Source: JAPLDB01 sp964356415
GTDB lineage: Bacteria > Bacteroidota > Bacteroidia > AKYH767-A > 2013-40CM-41-45
Length of the DNA stretch: 23,299 nucleotides
Reading direction: 5' to 3'
NCBI GenBank assembly: GCA_964356415.1
Contig: CAYHHK010000058.1
Coordinates: 1 to 23,299 of the forward strand
Part shown: positions 13,049 to 21,271 of the stretch, piece by piece
Layout of the letters: each line of letters opens with the position of its first letter
How positions within the stretch are numbered: the first letter of the stretch is position 1
The notes under the pieces: model-generated
What the model was told of the DNA's origin: nothing
Seen by the model: only the letters and a program-made list of their open reading frames with translations
Databases searched by the model: none
Translations under genes and position numbers: made by a program

Positions 13049-16000
13049 ATGGTGAAATTTACCAGGATTCTGTTGGGATCTGTTCTCATCTCTTTTGCCG
13101 GCTTCAATTCCGTTATTGCCCAATGCCCCGTTGCAGATTTTGACATCACCCAGCCCGTATGTCCGCAACAGATTCTTTCTATTACAAACAACTCTACAGG
13201 AGCAGGCCTTACTTCAAACTGGGATTTCTGTGCCGGGGATTTTTATACAGGACTGTTTAACAGATTTGATACCGCCACTCCGGTTACAACAGCATCCTAT
13301 GCCGTTCAGGTAGTGGATGGAGCAAACCATTATGGATTTTTTTGTGGCCGTGATAATGATAAACTCGTTCGCCTTGATTTCGGAAACAGCTTTCTGAATC
13401 AACCTACTATTGTTGACCTCGGAAATCCACTCGGTACATTCTCAAGCCCTAACGGACTGGCCTTTCACAAAGAAGGGGGAACATGGTATGCAGTTGAAAT
13501 AAGCATCTTCAATAGTACAGCAACACTGTTTACTTTCGGCAGCGGACTCGACAATCCTCCCACTGCTTCCAGCCCGATAACCATCGCCGGACTCAACTGG
13601 CCTCGCAGCATTGCCCTTACTGTTGAGGGTGGACGTGTTTATACTGCTATGATGAACAACCTGAATGACCAGGTGATAGTCTCAGATTTCGGACCTTCAA
13701 TTACAAATGCCACTCCTACAGTTAATTCATATACTGTGACAGGTGCCGGTGGGGGCAGAGGGGTTTCTATCGCCCGCTCATGTAACATGATCTGTGTGTT
13801 TGTGTCATCCGCCAATACCAATTCTATCATTCGGGTCGATTTCGGAAATTCATTACAGAATGCACCGACCGCGGTAAACCCTTTAAACTATGTATTCAGT
13901 TCTCCTGCCGGGGTATCAGTAATCAATGATGATGGTAAATGGCTGGCAATTGTGCCGAGTAATATCTCCGGTAATGTTACTGTTGTAAGCCTTGATACCG
14001 GCTTGACAAATAATAACCCAACACTGCTGAACACATATACTCTTCCCGGTTCTGTTAACCTGGTTGGACTTACTTCCATTAAAGAGAACTCTGACTGGCA
14101 TATTGCAATTGCTGATGAGGGAACAACAAAATTTTTTAGTCTTCATCCTGTTGTTTCATGCAGTGCAAACCCTCCTGTCTCAACTGATCCTGTTCCTGCT
14201 AATGTGCAATACAACCTTGATGGAACATACCATATAGCTCTTCAGGTTGAGGATGCCACTGGAAATATTTCCCTGTTTGCTGATTCGGTGAATATTGCGC
14301 CTGCACCTGTTGTTTCCTTCAGCTTTGCCAATTTGTGCGAAGGTGATATTGTTCAGTTTACTGATTCATCTACACTTTCTGTAGGAACAATTACCGGCCG
14401 TCATTGGGATTTTGGTGACGGTGACACCTCCAATGCTGTCAATCCGACGCATCAATACGCCGGTCCAAATTCATATACCGTAACTCTCATCCTCACTGCA
14501 AGCAGCGGTTGCGCCACTTCCCTTACGCAGACTGTTACGATTTCGGCAACCCCTGTTGCAAGCTTCGTACTTCCCAATGGATGTTCTGATGCTTTGCTTT
14601 CTTTTAACGATCAGTCAACAATTTCTTCAGGAAGTATTTCGGCATGGCTTTGGAACTTCGGTAACGGAGACACGACAAGCATTCAAAATCCTTTTTATGG
14701 TTTTCCTGACGGAGGAAGTTTTGATGTAACACTGCAGGTAACGTCAACTTTCGGTTGCAGCGACGATACTACCTTTTCATTGAATATCAGTCCAAGCCCT
14801 GATGCGGCTTTTGTCACTGACAATACTTGTGTCGGACAAGCAATAGCATTTACTGATCAGACAGTTTCACAGGTAAACATCACCACCTACAGCTGGGATT
14901 TCGGAGACGGAGGAACTTCCCCACTTTCAAACCCTACCTATACTTATGCTACAGGAGTTCCTGCTACGTACAATGTTACGTTCATCGTTCAGTCAGCGAA
15001 CTTTTGTTCTGATACAGTGATCATTCCGCTGCATGTCAGCAATCCCCCAACGGCAAATTTTTCATTTAGTCCCACCAATGTTTGCGAAAGTAACAATGTT
15101 GTCTTTATTGATTTGAGTACAGGAAACGGAGATACCGTCTCGGCCTGGTCATGGGATTTTGATGATGGTTCAACAGATTCAATTTTTAGTCCCTCTCACG
15201 TGTTCGGTGCAAGTGACACTTTCCATGTTACCCTGATCGCTTACTCTCCATCAAATTGTCCAAGCGCTCCTTATACACAGGATATCATTGTCCTGCAAAG
15301 TCCGATAGCATCATTCAGTTACAATGAAGTTTGTCTTGGTGAGCCGATTCCATTTACTGATTTATCCGTAGCACCGAACGGAAGTTCCATCACTGACCGC
15401 ATGTGGAGGTTTGATGGCGTTGACAGCTCGCAGCAGACAAATCCTTCTTACCTCTTTACTACAGATGGGCTCCACAATGTGATATTAACCGTTACCACAA
15501 ATTTTGGCTGCACAAGTTCCGATACCGTAAATGTCGCCGTTCATGCACATCCGCAAGCAGCTTTCACTTATCAAAATGCCTGCACCGATTTCCCGACATT
15601 GTTTACCAGTAACAGTACTGCAGATTCCGCTTCATACATAGCAACCTATGAATGGAATTTCGGAGATCCCGGAAGCCCTGATAACACATCTTCATTTCAA
15701 AATCCTTCTCATCTGTTTGACTCTGCATCAGTTGGAATCCACAATGTTTTTCTAATCATCACCAACAATTTTGGTTGCCGCGATTCAGTAATTCAAACAC
15801 TGGATGTGAATTTTTCAGTAATTCCGAATTTTACTTATAGTCCTACCTGCCTTGGAGATGTCATGTCTTTCACAAACTTCAGTCAGAACGCAAACCTCGA
15901 TAGTACATGGTCGTGGAATTTTGGTGATCAGCAAACGATCAGTATTGCCAACCCGGCACACTATTATGTTTTTGCCGGTACTTATACTGTTACGCTAACC

Positions 16001-17149
16001 GCACTGTCGGTCGATGGGTGCTTATCTTCAACTACCAAAGATGTCGTTGTCAGCGGAATTCCCGTTGCCGATTTTACAACCTTGCCTGCCTGTATTCATG
16101 CACCTTACCAGCTCACCGATAACAGCACTGTAAGCAATGGAAGCATCACCCGTTGGTATTGGACAATTGATACACTTGCTTCTGACACACTTCAAAACCC
16201 GATTTATACATTTGACACAACAGGTACATATTCAGTCAATCTCATTGTCTATTCTGACATTGGATGCATCGATTCAGTCAGAGAAAATGTAACTGTCCAT
16301 CCTTTGCCTGTTCCGAATTTCAGTTATACACCTCAGTATGGTAATCCTCCTCTTGATGTGACCTTTACCAACCTCACAGATATTCTTGCCCAAAGTACTT
16401 TCACGTGGAGTTTTGGTGACAATACCTCAGGTAGCTCACTACAGGCTCCGCATCATATATATCAGGATACAGGAAGATACGTGATACAGATGGTTGCAAC
16501 ATCTGATTTCGGATGTGTTGACAGCATTAGCAAAGGTATTTATGTAATCAGACCAATACTCGATGCGGCAGTTACAAGTGTTTCGGCATCTCTTGTAAAC
16601 AACCAACTTAGCATTCAGGCAAGCATCGCAAACCTCGGTACAGTAGACATTGATAGCGTGATCATGCAGGCGCAATTGCAGGATGGTACCGTGATACAGG
16701 AAGTCTACCACCAGCTGCTACCAAATGGAAGCAATGGAATACAGTCTTACGATTTTGTTGCCCGCTTTAATATCCCGCCATCAAGCCCTGTTGAATTCTA
16801 TTGCGTCAGTGTTGTCAAGCCCAACGGCAAAAATGACGACGTGGAGACAAACAACGAGAAATGCAGTAGTCTGACAAATGAATTTTCCGTCATGGAACCG
16901 TTCCCTAATCCATTTACTGATCAGCTTCAGATGAATGTGATTCTTCCTTTTGAAGATTACCTCACCGTTGAAATGTATAACAGCCTGGGGCAAAAACTCA
17001 GCACCATTTTTGACGGCACAGGAACAACAGGATTAAACCTGATTCATTCTGATCTTACATCACTTGCTGATGGTATATATACGTTGCGATTCAGTTTTCG
17101 CGAGCAGGATATTTTAAGGAAAGTCGTCAAGTCAAACAAAAAGAAATAA
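13049..17149 (+). CDS. Giant secreted multi-PKD adhesin-like protein with T9SS sorting domain
   Basis: A protein of 1366 residues from the ATG at 13049, which gives a clean signal peptide (MVKFTRILLGSVLISFAGF...IA); the upstream ATG at 13022 would add nine residues in front of it. Order of domains: half a PKD-like fold (about 28-65); five and a half repeats of about 50 residues with motif DFGNSLxNxPT that look like a six-bladed beta-propeller (about 83-370); the missing half PKD (about 380-415); nine PKD domains (about 420-1168) with the WDFGDG signature, most with a Cys near each end; a CARDB-like beta domain (about 1170-1275); and a type A T9SS C-terminal domain (PFPNPFTDQLQM...GQKLSTI...LADGIYTLRF). 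It is predicted to cross the outer membrane by type IX secretion and be released or surface-anchored, with an adhesive or glycan-binding role. No catalytic motif was seen. Confidence 0.9.
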   Translation: MVKFTRILLGSVLISFAGFNSVIAQCPVADFDITQPVCPQQILSITNNSTGAGLTSNWDFCAGDFYTGLFNRFDTATPVTTASYAVQVVDGANHYGFFCGRDNDKLVRLDFGNSFLNQPTIVDLGNPLGTFSSPNGLAFHKEGGTWYAVEISIFNSTATLFTFGSGLDNPPTASSPITIAGLNWPRSIALTVEGGRVYTAMMNNLNDQVIVSDFGPSITNATPTVNSYTVTGAGGGRGVSIARSCNMICVFVSSANTNSIIRVDFGNSLQNAPTAVNPLNYVFSSPAGVSVINDDGKWLAIVPSNISGNVTVVSLDTGLTNNNPTLLNTYTLPGSVNLVGLTSIKENSDWHIAIADEGTTKFFSLHPVVSCSANPPVSTDPVPANVQYNLDGTYHIALQVEDATGNISLFADSVNIAPAPVVSFSFANLCEGDIVQFTDSSTLSVGTITGRHWDFGDGDTSNAVNPTHQYAGPNSYTVTLILTASSGCATSLTQTVTISATPVASFVLPNGCSDALLSFNDQSTISSGSISAWLWNFGNGDTTSIQNPFYGFPDGGSFDVTLQVTSTFGCSDDTTFSLNISPSPDAAFVTDNTCVGQAIAFTDQTVSQVNITTYSWDFGDGGTSPLSNPTYTYATGVPATYNVTFIVQSANFCSDTVIIPLHVSNPPTANFSFSPTNVCESNNVVFIDLSTGNGDTVSAWSWDFDDGSTDSIFSPSHVFGASDTFHVTLIAYSPSNCPSAPYTQDIIVLQSPIASFSYNEVCLGEPIPFTDLSVAPNGSSITDRMWRFDGVDSSQQTNPSYLFTTDGLHNVILTVTTNFGCTSSDTVNVAVHAHPQAAFTYQNACTDFPTLFTSNSTADSASYIATYEWNFGDPGSPDNTSSFQNPSHLFDSASVGIHNVFLIITNNFGCRDSVIQTLDVNFSVIPNFTYSPTCLGDVMSFTNFSQNANLDSTWSWNFGDQQTISIANPAHYYVFAGTYTVTLTALSVDGCLSSTTKDVVVSGIPVADFTTLPACIHAPYQLTDNSTVSNGSITRWYWTIDTLASDTLQNPIYTFDTTGTYSVNLIVYSDIGCIDSVRENVTVHPLPVPNFSYTPQYGNPPLDVTFTNLTDILAQSTFTWSFGDNTSGSSLQAPHHIYQDTGRYVIQMVATSDFGCVDSISKGIYVIRPILDAAVTSVSASLVNNQLSIQASIANLGTVDIDSVIMQAQLQDGTVIQEVYHQLLPNGSNGIQSYDFVARFNIPPSSPVEFYCVSVVKPNGKNDDVETNNEKCSSLTNEFSVMEPFPNPFTDQLQMNVILPFEDYLTVEMYNSLGQKLSTIFDGTGTTGLNLIHSDLTSLADGIYTLRFSFREQDILRKVVKSNKKK

Positions 17150-17204
17150 TTTTTCATTTATTTTCGCTTCAAAATTATTGCTTGATAATCAATCAGGTTT
17201 ACTG

Positions 17205-17993
17205 TTACATCTTCATCCCGAAATAAATTTTTCTGAAGTTTGTTGCCAGGGGGAGGGTAGATAATACAGGAGGAAAAAGAACGTGACGGTTAACAAGCGA
17301 TTCCTCGAAACTGCTCTTATCTACTACGGAAACGGCAAATCCGACTTCTTCCAGCCTTTCCTTAAAATCATTGCCGTAAATCCGGAAGTGGTCAAATTGC
17401 CCGAATCGCTGTTCACGGGTTTTTGAATCAGTGAGTGAAGTGTCCTCTTCCGTAATTTCAAGATTGTCTTTTTGCGGAACTGATAAAATACAATAACCGC
17501 TCTTCTTTAGAATACGTTTGATTTCACCAAGCGCCTTCATGTCTTGGGCCACGTGTTCAAGTACATCAATTGCGATTAAGCAATCAATAGAATTATCAGG
17601 AATGGACTGCATATCAGAGATGCTAATCCTCAGGTCTATGTGCTCATAAAAATAGCCATCAGAAAAGAAATCTGCAGTAAGGTATTTATTTGAAAATTTT
17701 ATAATTTTTTTCTGAAGATAGCTTTCTGGTGCAAAATGGATAATTCTCTTATCAAGCAAAAGTTTTTCGGCAGAAAAATCTTCCAAATGTTCAATTGATG
17801 CCCAAATCAAGCGGTGACGAATTGAAGAACCACATGATTGGCAAATTGAATAAAGGTGCCATTGATCACTTGTAAATCTGTTTGTGAGATACCCGCAAAT
17901 ATTGCACTGGACAGAGGAACCAAATAACCTAAAAAAAAACTGGAGCGGGGAGCGATAGACTTTCTTAATTGTGCGTTTTATTTTTGTTATCAT
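17205..17993 (-). CDS. SAM-dependent methyltransferase with N-terminal zinc ribbon
   Basis: A 262-residue protein. The N-terminus carries a likely zinc ribbon, C30-x2-C33 and C51-x2-C54 (CNICGY...CQSCGSS), followed by RHRL. The Rossmann part has an unusual motif I, IIHFAPESYLQKK, in place of a glycine-rich loop, then LTADFF, the post-motif DNSIDCLIAIDVLEHV, an aspartate and helix as in Methyltransf_11 proteins, and KSGYCILSVPQ. Proteins of this pattern usually occur in glycan loci. It is more AT-rich than its neighbours, which could indicate transfer. It lies 67 nt downstream of the small membrane protein on the same strand and ends 55 nt from the convergent T9SS gene. The substrate is unknown. 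Confidence 0.82.
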   Translation of the reverse strand: MITKIKRTIKKVYRSPLQFFFRLFGSSVQCNICGYLTNRFTSDQWHLYSICQSCGSSIRHRLIWASIEHLEDFSAEKLLLDKRIIHFAPESYLQKKIIKFSNKYLTADFFSDGYFYEHIDLRISISDMQSIPDNSIDCLIAIDVLEHVAQDMKALGEIKRILKKSGYCILSVPQKDNLEITEEDTSLTDSKTREQRFGQFDHFRIYGNDFKERLEEVGFAVSVVDKSSFEESLVNRHVLFPPVLSTLPLATNFRKIYFGMKM

Positions 17994-18060
17994 GTTTGGA
18001 TAGTATAGGATTGAGATTTTTTAACTTAATCAAACTGATTATAAAATTTTAGTATCGGTT

Positions 18061-18438
18061 CTACTTAATAGCTGATGAAATTATTCCTTCATTTAGCACT
18101 TTCTTTAATGAAAACACATGCATTACCAGTGCATAAGGAGCAACAAATCCGGGTTGCAATATATAGGGAAAATCAAAGATGACAGTATTCGCAGGTTCGT
18201 TTTTAGAAATACTGATGCAGATGATATTCAATGGTGGCATTGTTACATAATTATGGAAGAAGTTCACCACGGAAATTATTTTCAAAAAAGACAGCCAAAA
18301 GAAAATAATAAGAAAGACACTCAGTGTAATTTTTTTGTTTCCTGATACTTTACCAACTGCCAGAACGGTAACACTTAACAAGAAGAACGTAAGCAGAAGA
18401 AAAATCACTTCAGCTGCGGTAGGAATGGATGATTGCAC
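18061..18438 (-). CDS. Small hypothetical membrane protein
   Basis: A 125-residue protein of unknown function. Two clear hydrophobic helices are visible (about 9-30, EVIFLLLTFFLLSVTVLAVG, and about 36-58, ITLSVFLIIFFWLSFLKIISVV), with a third weak hydrophobic stretch near MPPLNIICISI and a C-terminal PGFVAPYALVMHVF segment. The start is GTG, 17 nt after the TonB-receptor stop, so it is probably co-transcribed and may depend on that receptor, though no family was recognised. A shorter plus-strand frame overlaps it, but the operon-like spacing and the membrane-protein composition favour this strand. Moderate confidence that it is a real gene. Confidence 0.6.
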   Translation of the reverse strand: MQSSIPTAAEVIFLLLTFFLLSVTVLAVGKVSGNKKITLSVFLIIFFWLSFLKIISVVNFFHNYVTMPPLNIICISISKNEPANTVIFDFPYILQPGFVAPYALVMHVFSLKKVLNEGIISSAIK

Positions 18439-18455
18439 AACAGATGATTTATTTT

Positions 18456-20819
18456 TTAGAACAGTATTCTGTATAAAGGAATTGGGAAGCGTCCTGCCTG
18501 GTATTCGGTTTTAATGCTGTTAGAAGATCGGTCATAATAACGCTGCCAGATGTTTTTTGTATTGAAGACGTTGTCAACATCCAGTGCCAGTTCATGTGTT
18601 ACTTTTTTGCCATTGAAACGATAGGAGATCTTTATATCAGTACGAAAGTAATCCTTCTGTCTTTGCTCATATGCGTGAGAATAATCGTATTCCGTTTCTC
18701 CGCTTGCCTCTGACTTTGCAAAATCAATGGGGATGTAGCGTTTTCCTCCGCTCGTCACAATCCTGAAATTCAAACCAAGGATATTTTTCTTCTTAATTGT
18801 CCACTCTTTTCCTGCAAGGATATTCAGCGTGTAGTTTCCATTGAAGGCTGTATTGCGTTCAATGCCGTCACTTGCCTTGTATTTTGATTCATACAGTGAA
18901 ATCGTGATAAGGAAATAATATCCGCGGCTGTAAAATTTTTCAAAAGTAAGTTCTGCTCCGTAGTTTTTTCCTGTGCCTTTGTTTTCCAGACTGTCAATCG
19001 CAGAGATCACGAAATCTGCACCTTCGTTCTGCATACTCCATGTGGATGATCGCATCTCCACAGGAATATTGTAGAGTTGCTGATAATAGGTTTCAATTTT
19101 TAGCCGGAGGTTGTTGCCGAACGACTGATCAAAGGCAAGTACAAAATGATTGCTTTTTGTAAAGCCAAGGTTTTTATTTGTTAGTGCAATTGAGTAATCC
19201 GGATGCAGCGTTTGCTGAAAATAGGTGTACATCGGCTGAAGCTGACTGTGCATGCCTGCGCCAAAACTGAGTGACCGGCTTTCTTTCATTTCCCACTTTA
19301 TGCCAAGACGCGGCTCCAGAGCATATGTACTGTTGTAAGCGAAGTACTGGTAATGCAAACCACTATTCACGCTTAGTTTGTCACTGAACCGGTGTTGCCA
19401 AATTGCAAATGCCTGGAATAATTGACTGCCTCCTGATGCATCAGCATGTTTTTTAAAAACAGGATTGTCAAAAATACTGTCGTGTATGCTGAAATCAATT
19501 TGCTTCAGATCCAGTCCTGCCTTGACGAAGTTTTTCGTGGAAAATTTTTTGTTAAACACATAACTTACTGAGTATTTCTGCTGATCGGAAGCATTCCTGT
19601 ACCATGGCATCGGTGAATTATCTACGGTTGAAATAGAATCAATTTTATAGCTCTGAGCCGCTATGGAAGCGGCAATCGTGAGTTTTGAGTACGCGCTGTT
19701 GTTGAAGAGATAGACGTGCGTGAGACCGATAACGCCCATGTTGTTCCCAAAGTTCCCGTTCTGACGCATGTTGTTGTCATAGATGTTATCAACAGTAGTA
19801 TCACGGTCTTTGTCAAGTGTTTCAGCATAGCTGATTCCTCCGATTCCAAACAGTGAAAATTTTCCGGCCTTCTTTGAAGTAAGATCAGCTTTGAATGTGA
19901 TATCCTGGTATTGAGGTACTGCTGAACCTGCACCGAAATTTAATCCCAGTGCTTTAAAAACGCCAAGGGTTGAATAACGGTAGTTCATCATGTACGATGC
20001 ATTGTTCTTTTTACTCAATGGACCTTCAGCACCCAGTTCAAGTCCGTTGAAACCAATCTGTCCCAGAAATTCATGCTGCTCATTATTTCCATTCCGCATT
20101 TGCAGGTCAAAAGCACCACCAATGGCATTCCCGTATTCTGCCGGAAAGGCGCCCGTGAGAAAATCTGACTTGTCAAGTGAGTTATTATTGAGAATGCTGA
20201 TCGGTCCGCCAGTTACGCCCAGCGATCCGAAATGATTTGGATTGGGGATATCTACACCATTTAAACGCCACAATAAGCCCAGCGGTGAATTGCCGCGGAT
20301 GATGATGTCATTCCGTGCATCACTAGCGCCATTGACACCGGCATAATTCATTGCCATGCGCGCAGGATCGAGTAGCGAACCGGCATACCTGGAAGTTTCT
20401 TCAAACGTGAACGATCGGGCACTCACAGTCGCCATTTCATTGTTGGGTTTGTCTTTTCTTCTTTCTGCCACCACTTTAACCTCTTTGCCTTCGATTACTG
20501 ATTGTTCGAGCTCCACATTGAAAACAACTTCTTTGCCTGATGTGACTACTGCCGAAAGTACCTGCGATTTATATCCGATATAGCTTACTGCAAATTGCTG
20601 CCTTCCCAGGGGAACGCTTGTGATCCTGAAATTTCCTTCAGTATCAGTCACGCTGCCTTTTTGATGACTTGAATCTACGACCAGCACCACAGCACCAATC
20701 AGTGTTTCTCTGGTGAGCTTGTCAGACACCGTCCCGCGAACGGTCTGGGTAATTGACTGGGAAATACAAGTGTTTGAAAATAGAATGAAAAATAAAGTAT
20801 GCCGGAGCAACATTAACAT
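18456..20819 (-). CDS. TonB-dependent outer-membrane receptor with CarboxypepD_reg-like N-terminus
   Basis: A 787-residue outer-membrane receptor. A signal peptide (LLRHTLFFILFSNTCISQS) is followed by a carboxypeptidase-regulatory-like beta-sandwich (about 25-110: VRGTVSDKLTRETLIGAVV, GSVTDTEGNFRITSVPLG, FAVSYIGYKSQ), a plug domain (about 130-240: NDIIIRGNSPLGLLWRLNGVDIPNPNHFG, FPAEYGNAIGGAFDLQMRNG), and a 22-strand-type beta-barrel to the C-terminus, which ends in Phe (IPLYRILF) as outer-membrane barrels do. No SusD gene is adjacent, so it is probably not a polysaccharide-utilisation SusC. The ligand is unknown. The ATG at 20819 lies 6 nt after the stop of a truncated toxin gene, so the receptor may be expressed from the toxin-antitoxin promoter. 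The small membrane protein follows 17 nt downstream. Confidence 0.92.
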   Translation of the reverse strand: MLMLLRHTLFFILFSNTCISQSITQTVRGTVSDKLTRETLIGAVVLVVDSSHQKGSVTDTEGNFRITSVPLGRQQFAVSYIGYKSQVLSAVVTSGKEVVFNVELEQSVIEGKEVKVVAERRKDKPNNEMATVSARSFTFEETSRYAGSLLDPARMAMNYAGVNGASDARNDIIIRGNSPLGLLWRLNGVDIPNPNHFGSLGVTGGPISILNNNSLDKSDFLTGAFPAEYGNAIGGAFDLQMRNGNNEQHEFLGQIGFNGLELGAEGPLSKKNNASYMMNYRYSTLGVFKALGLNFGAGSAVPQYQDITFKADLTSKKAGKFSLFGIGGISYAETLDKDRDTTVDNIYDNNMRQNGNFGNNMGVIGLTHVYLFNNSAYSKLTIAASIAAQSYKIDSISTVDNSPMPWYRNASDQQKYSVSYVFNKKFSTKNFVKAGLDLKQIDFSIHDSIFDNPVFKKHADASGGSQLFQAFAIWQHRFSDKLSVNSGLHYQYFAYNSTYALEPRLGIKWEMKESRSLSFGAGMHSQLQPMYTYFQQTLHPDYSIALTNKNLGFTKSNHFVLAFDQSFGNNLRLKIETYYQQLYNIPVEMRSSTWSMQNEGADFVISAIDSLENKGTGKNYGAELTFEKFYSRGYYFLITISLYESKYKASDGIERNTAFNGNYTLNILAGKEWTIKKKNILGLNFRIVTSGGKRYIPIDFAKSEASGETEYDYSHAYEQRQKDYFRTDIKISYRFNGKKVTHELALDVDNVFNTKNIWQRYYDRSSNSIKTEYQAGRFPIPLYRILF

Positions 20820-20825
20820 AGACAG

Positions 20826-21029
20826 TTATTTTATTATTAGCATCTTCCATGGTTTATGAATTCTATAACGGACCTGACATTTGAAAGGGTCTGAAAGAAT
20901 AAGATGAAAAGCAATATATAGGCTTTCTTCAAAGCTAATTCCGAGCCCTGATTTTTGTTTTTCATACCAAAGAAAAGCTTCAGTTATTTCCCGCTCAGTT
21001 TCGTCAGAAATTTGAAGTTCAAATTTCAT
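20826..21029 (-). pseudogene. C-terminally truncated ParE/RelE-family toxin
   Basis: A 67-residue frame beginning MKFELQISDE at the ATG at 21027-21029, overlapping the antitoxin stop by 11 nt, the usual arrangement for these modules. Residues 1-57 match the ParE/RelE toxin start (ETEREITEAFLWYEKQKSGLG, then a helix and CQVRYR). Full toxins run to about 95-100 residues and end in beta-strands with a conserved FPF...HxSRxP block; this is absent, and the frame ends in KPWKMLIIK just 6 nt before the TonB receptor start. No continuation appears in the other two frames. It is therefore probably inactive. A longer frame reaches 21182, but its extra N-terminus is antitoxin sequence read out of frame. 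Confidence 0.75.
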
Positions 21030-21237
21030 TTTTGAGTTTGCCAAGTTTCTGCTTAACTTCATTCCAGGACGAAAATTCAGTTTCTCCCTGCTCAATGCTT
21101 TCGAGACGTTTGTCGAGTTCTTTTTTCTGTTTGGTGCTGAGTGCGATTTCTTCCTTGTCAATGCTATCCCAAATTTTCTCAATCAAGGATATCCTTTCAA
21201 GCGTACTCAACTTCAATATTGTATCTAATCGCGTCAT
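21019..21237 (-). CDS. RelB/ParD-type antitoxin, addiction-module component family
   Basis: A 72-residue protein (MTRLDTILKLSTLERISLIEKIWDSI, then EEIALSTKQKKELDKRLESIEQGETEFSSWNEVKQKL) that closely follows the short addiction-module component family (TIGR02574-like). Such proteins pair with ParE/RelE toxins and repress their own promoter through an N-terminal DNA-binding part. The start is the ATG at 21237, 4 nt after a promoter consensus. Its partner downstream is truncated, so the antitoxin may persist as a stand-alone regulator of the downstream TonB receptor; that is inference. Confidence 0.85.
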   Translation of the reverse strand: MTRLDTILKLSTLERISLIEKIWDSIDKEEIALSTKQKKELDKRLESIEQGETEFSSWNEVKQKLGKLKNEI

Positions 21238-21241
21238 TGTG

Positions 21242-21271
21242 CAAATATACTATCTGGATTTTTTACCTCAA
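21242..21271 (-). promoter_or_regulatory. Strong Bacteroidota-type promoter for the toxin-antitoxin unit
   Basis: On the minus strand TTG (21271-21269) is followed after exactly 19 nt by TATATTTG (21249-21242), matching the Bacteroidota -33/-7 pattern TTTG-N19-21-TAnnTTTG. It is the only promoter in this window with both boxes at the right spacing. It overlaps the 3' end of dnaG and ends 4 nt before the antitoxin ATG. Confidence 0.75.

Noticed and set aside
18118..18345. Plus-strand 75-codon open frame overlapping the small membrane protein
   Set aside because: Its translation is polar and without family features. The minus-strand frame has clear membrane helices and operon-like spacing.
18456..20819. 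SusC-type polysaccharide utilisation locus
   Set aside because: No SusD-like lipoprotein or glycoside hydrolase is adjacent, so the receptor cannot be called SusC from context.
21030..21182. 51-residue N-terminal extension of the ParE-like toxin
   Set aside because: It is the antitoxin gene read out of frame. The residues are basic and unlike any ParE start, while the ATG at 21029 gives a canonical toxin N-terminus.
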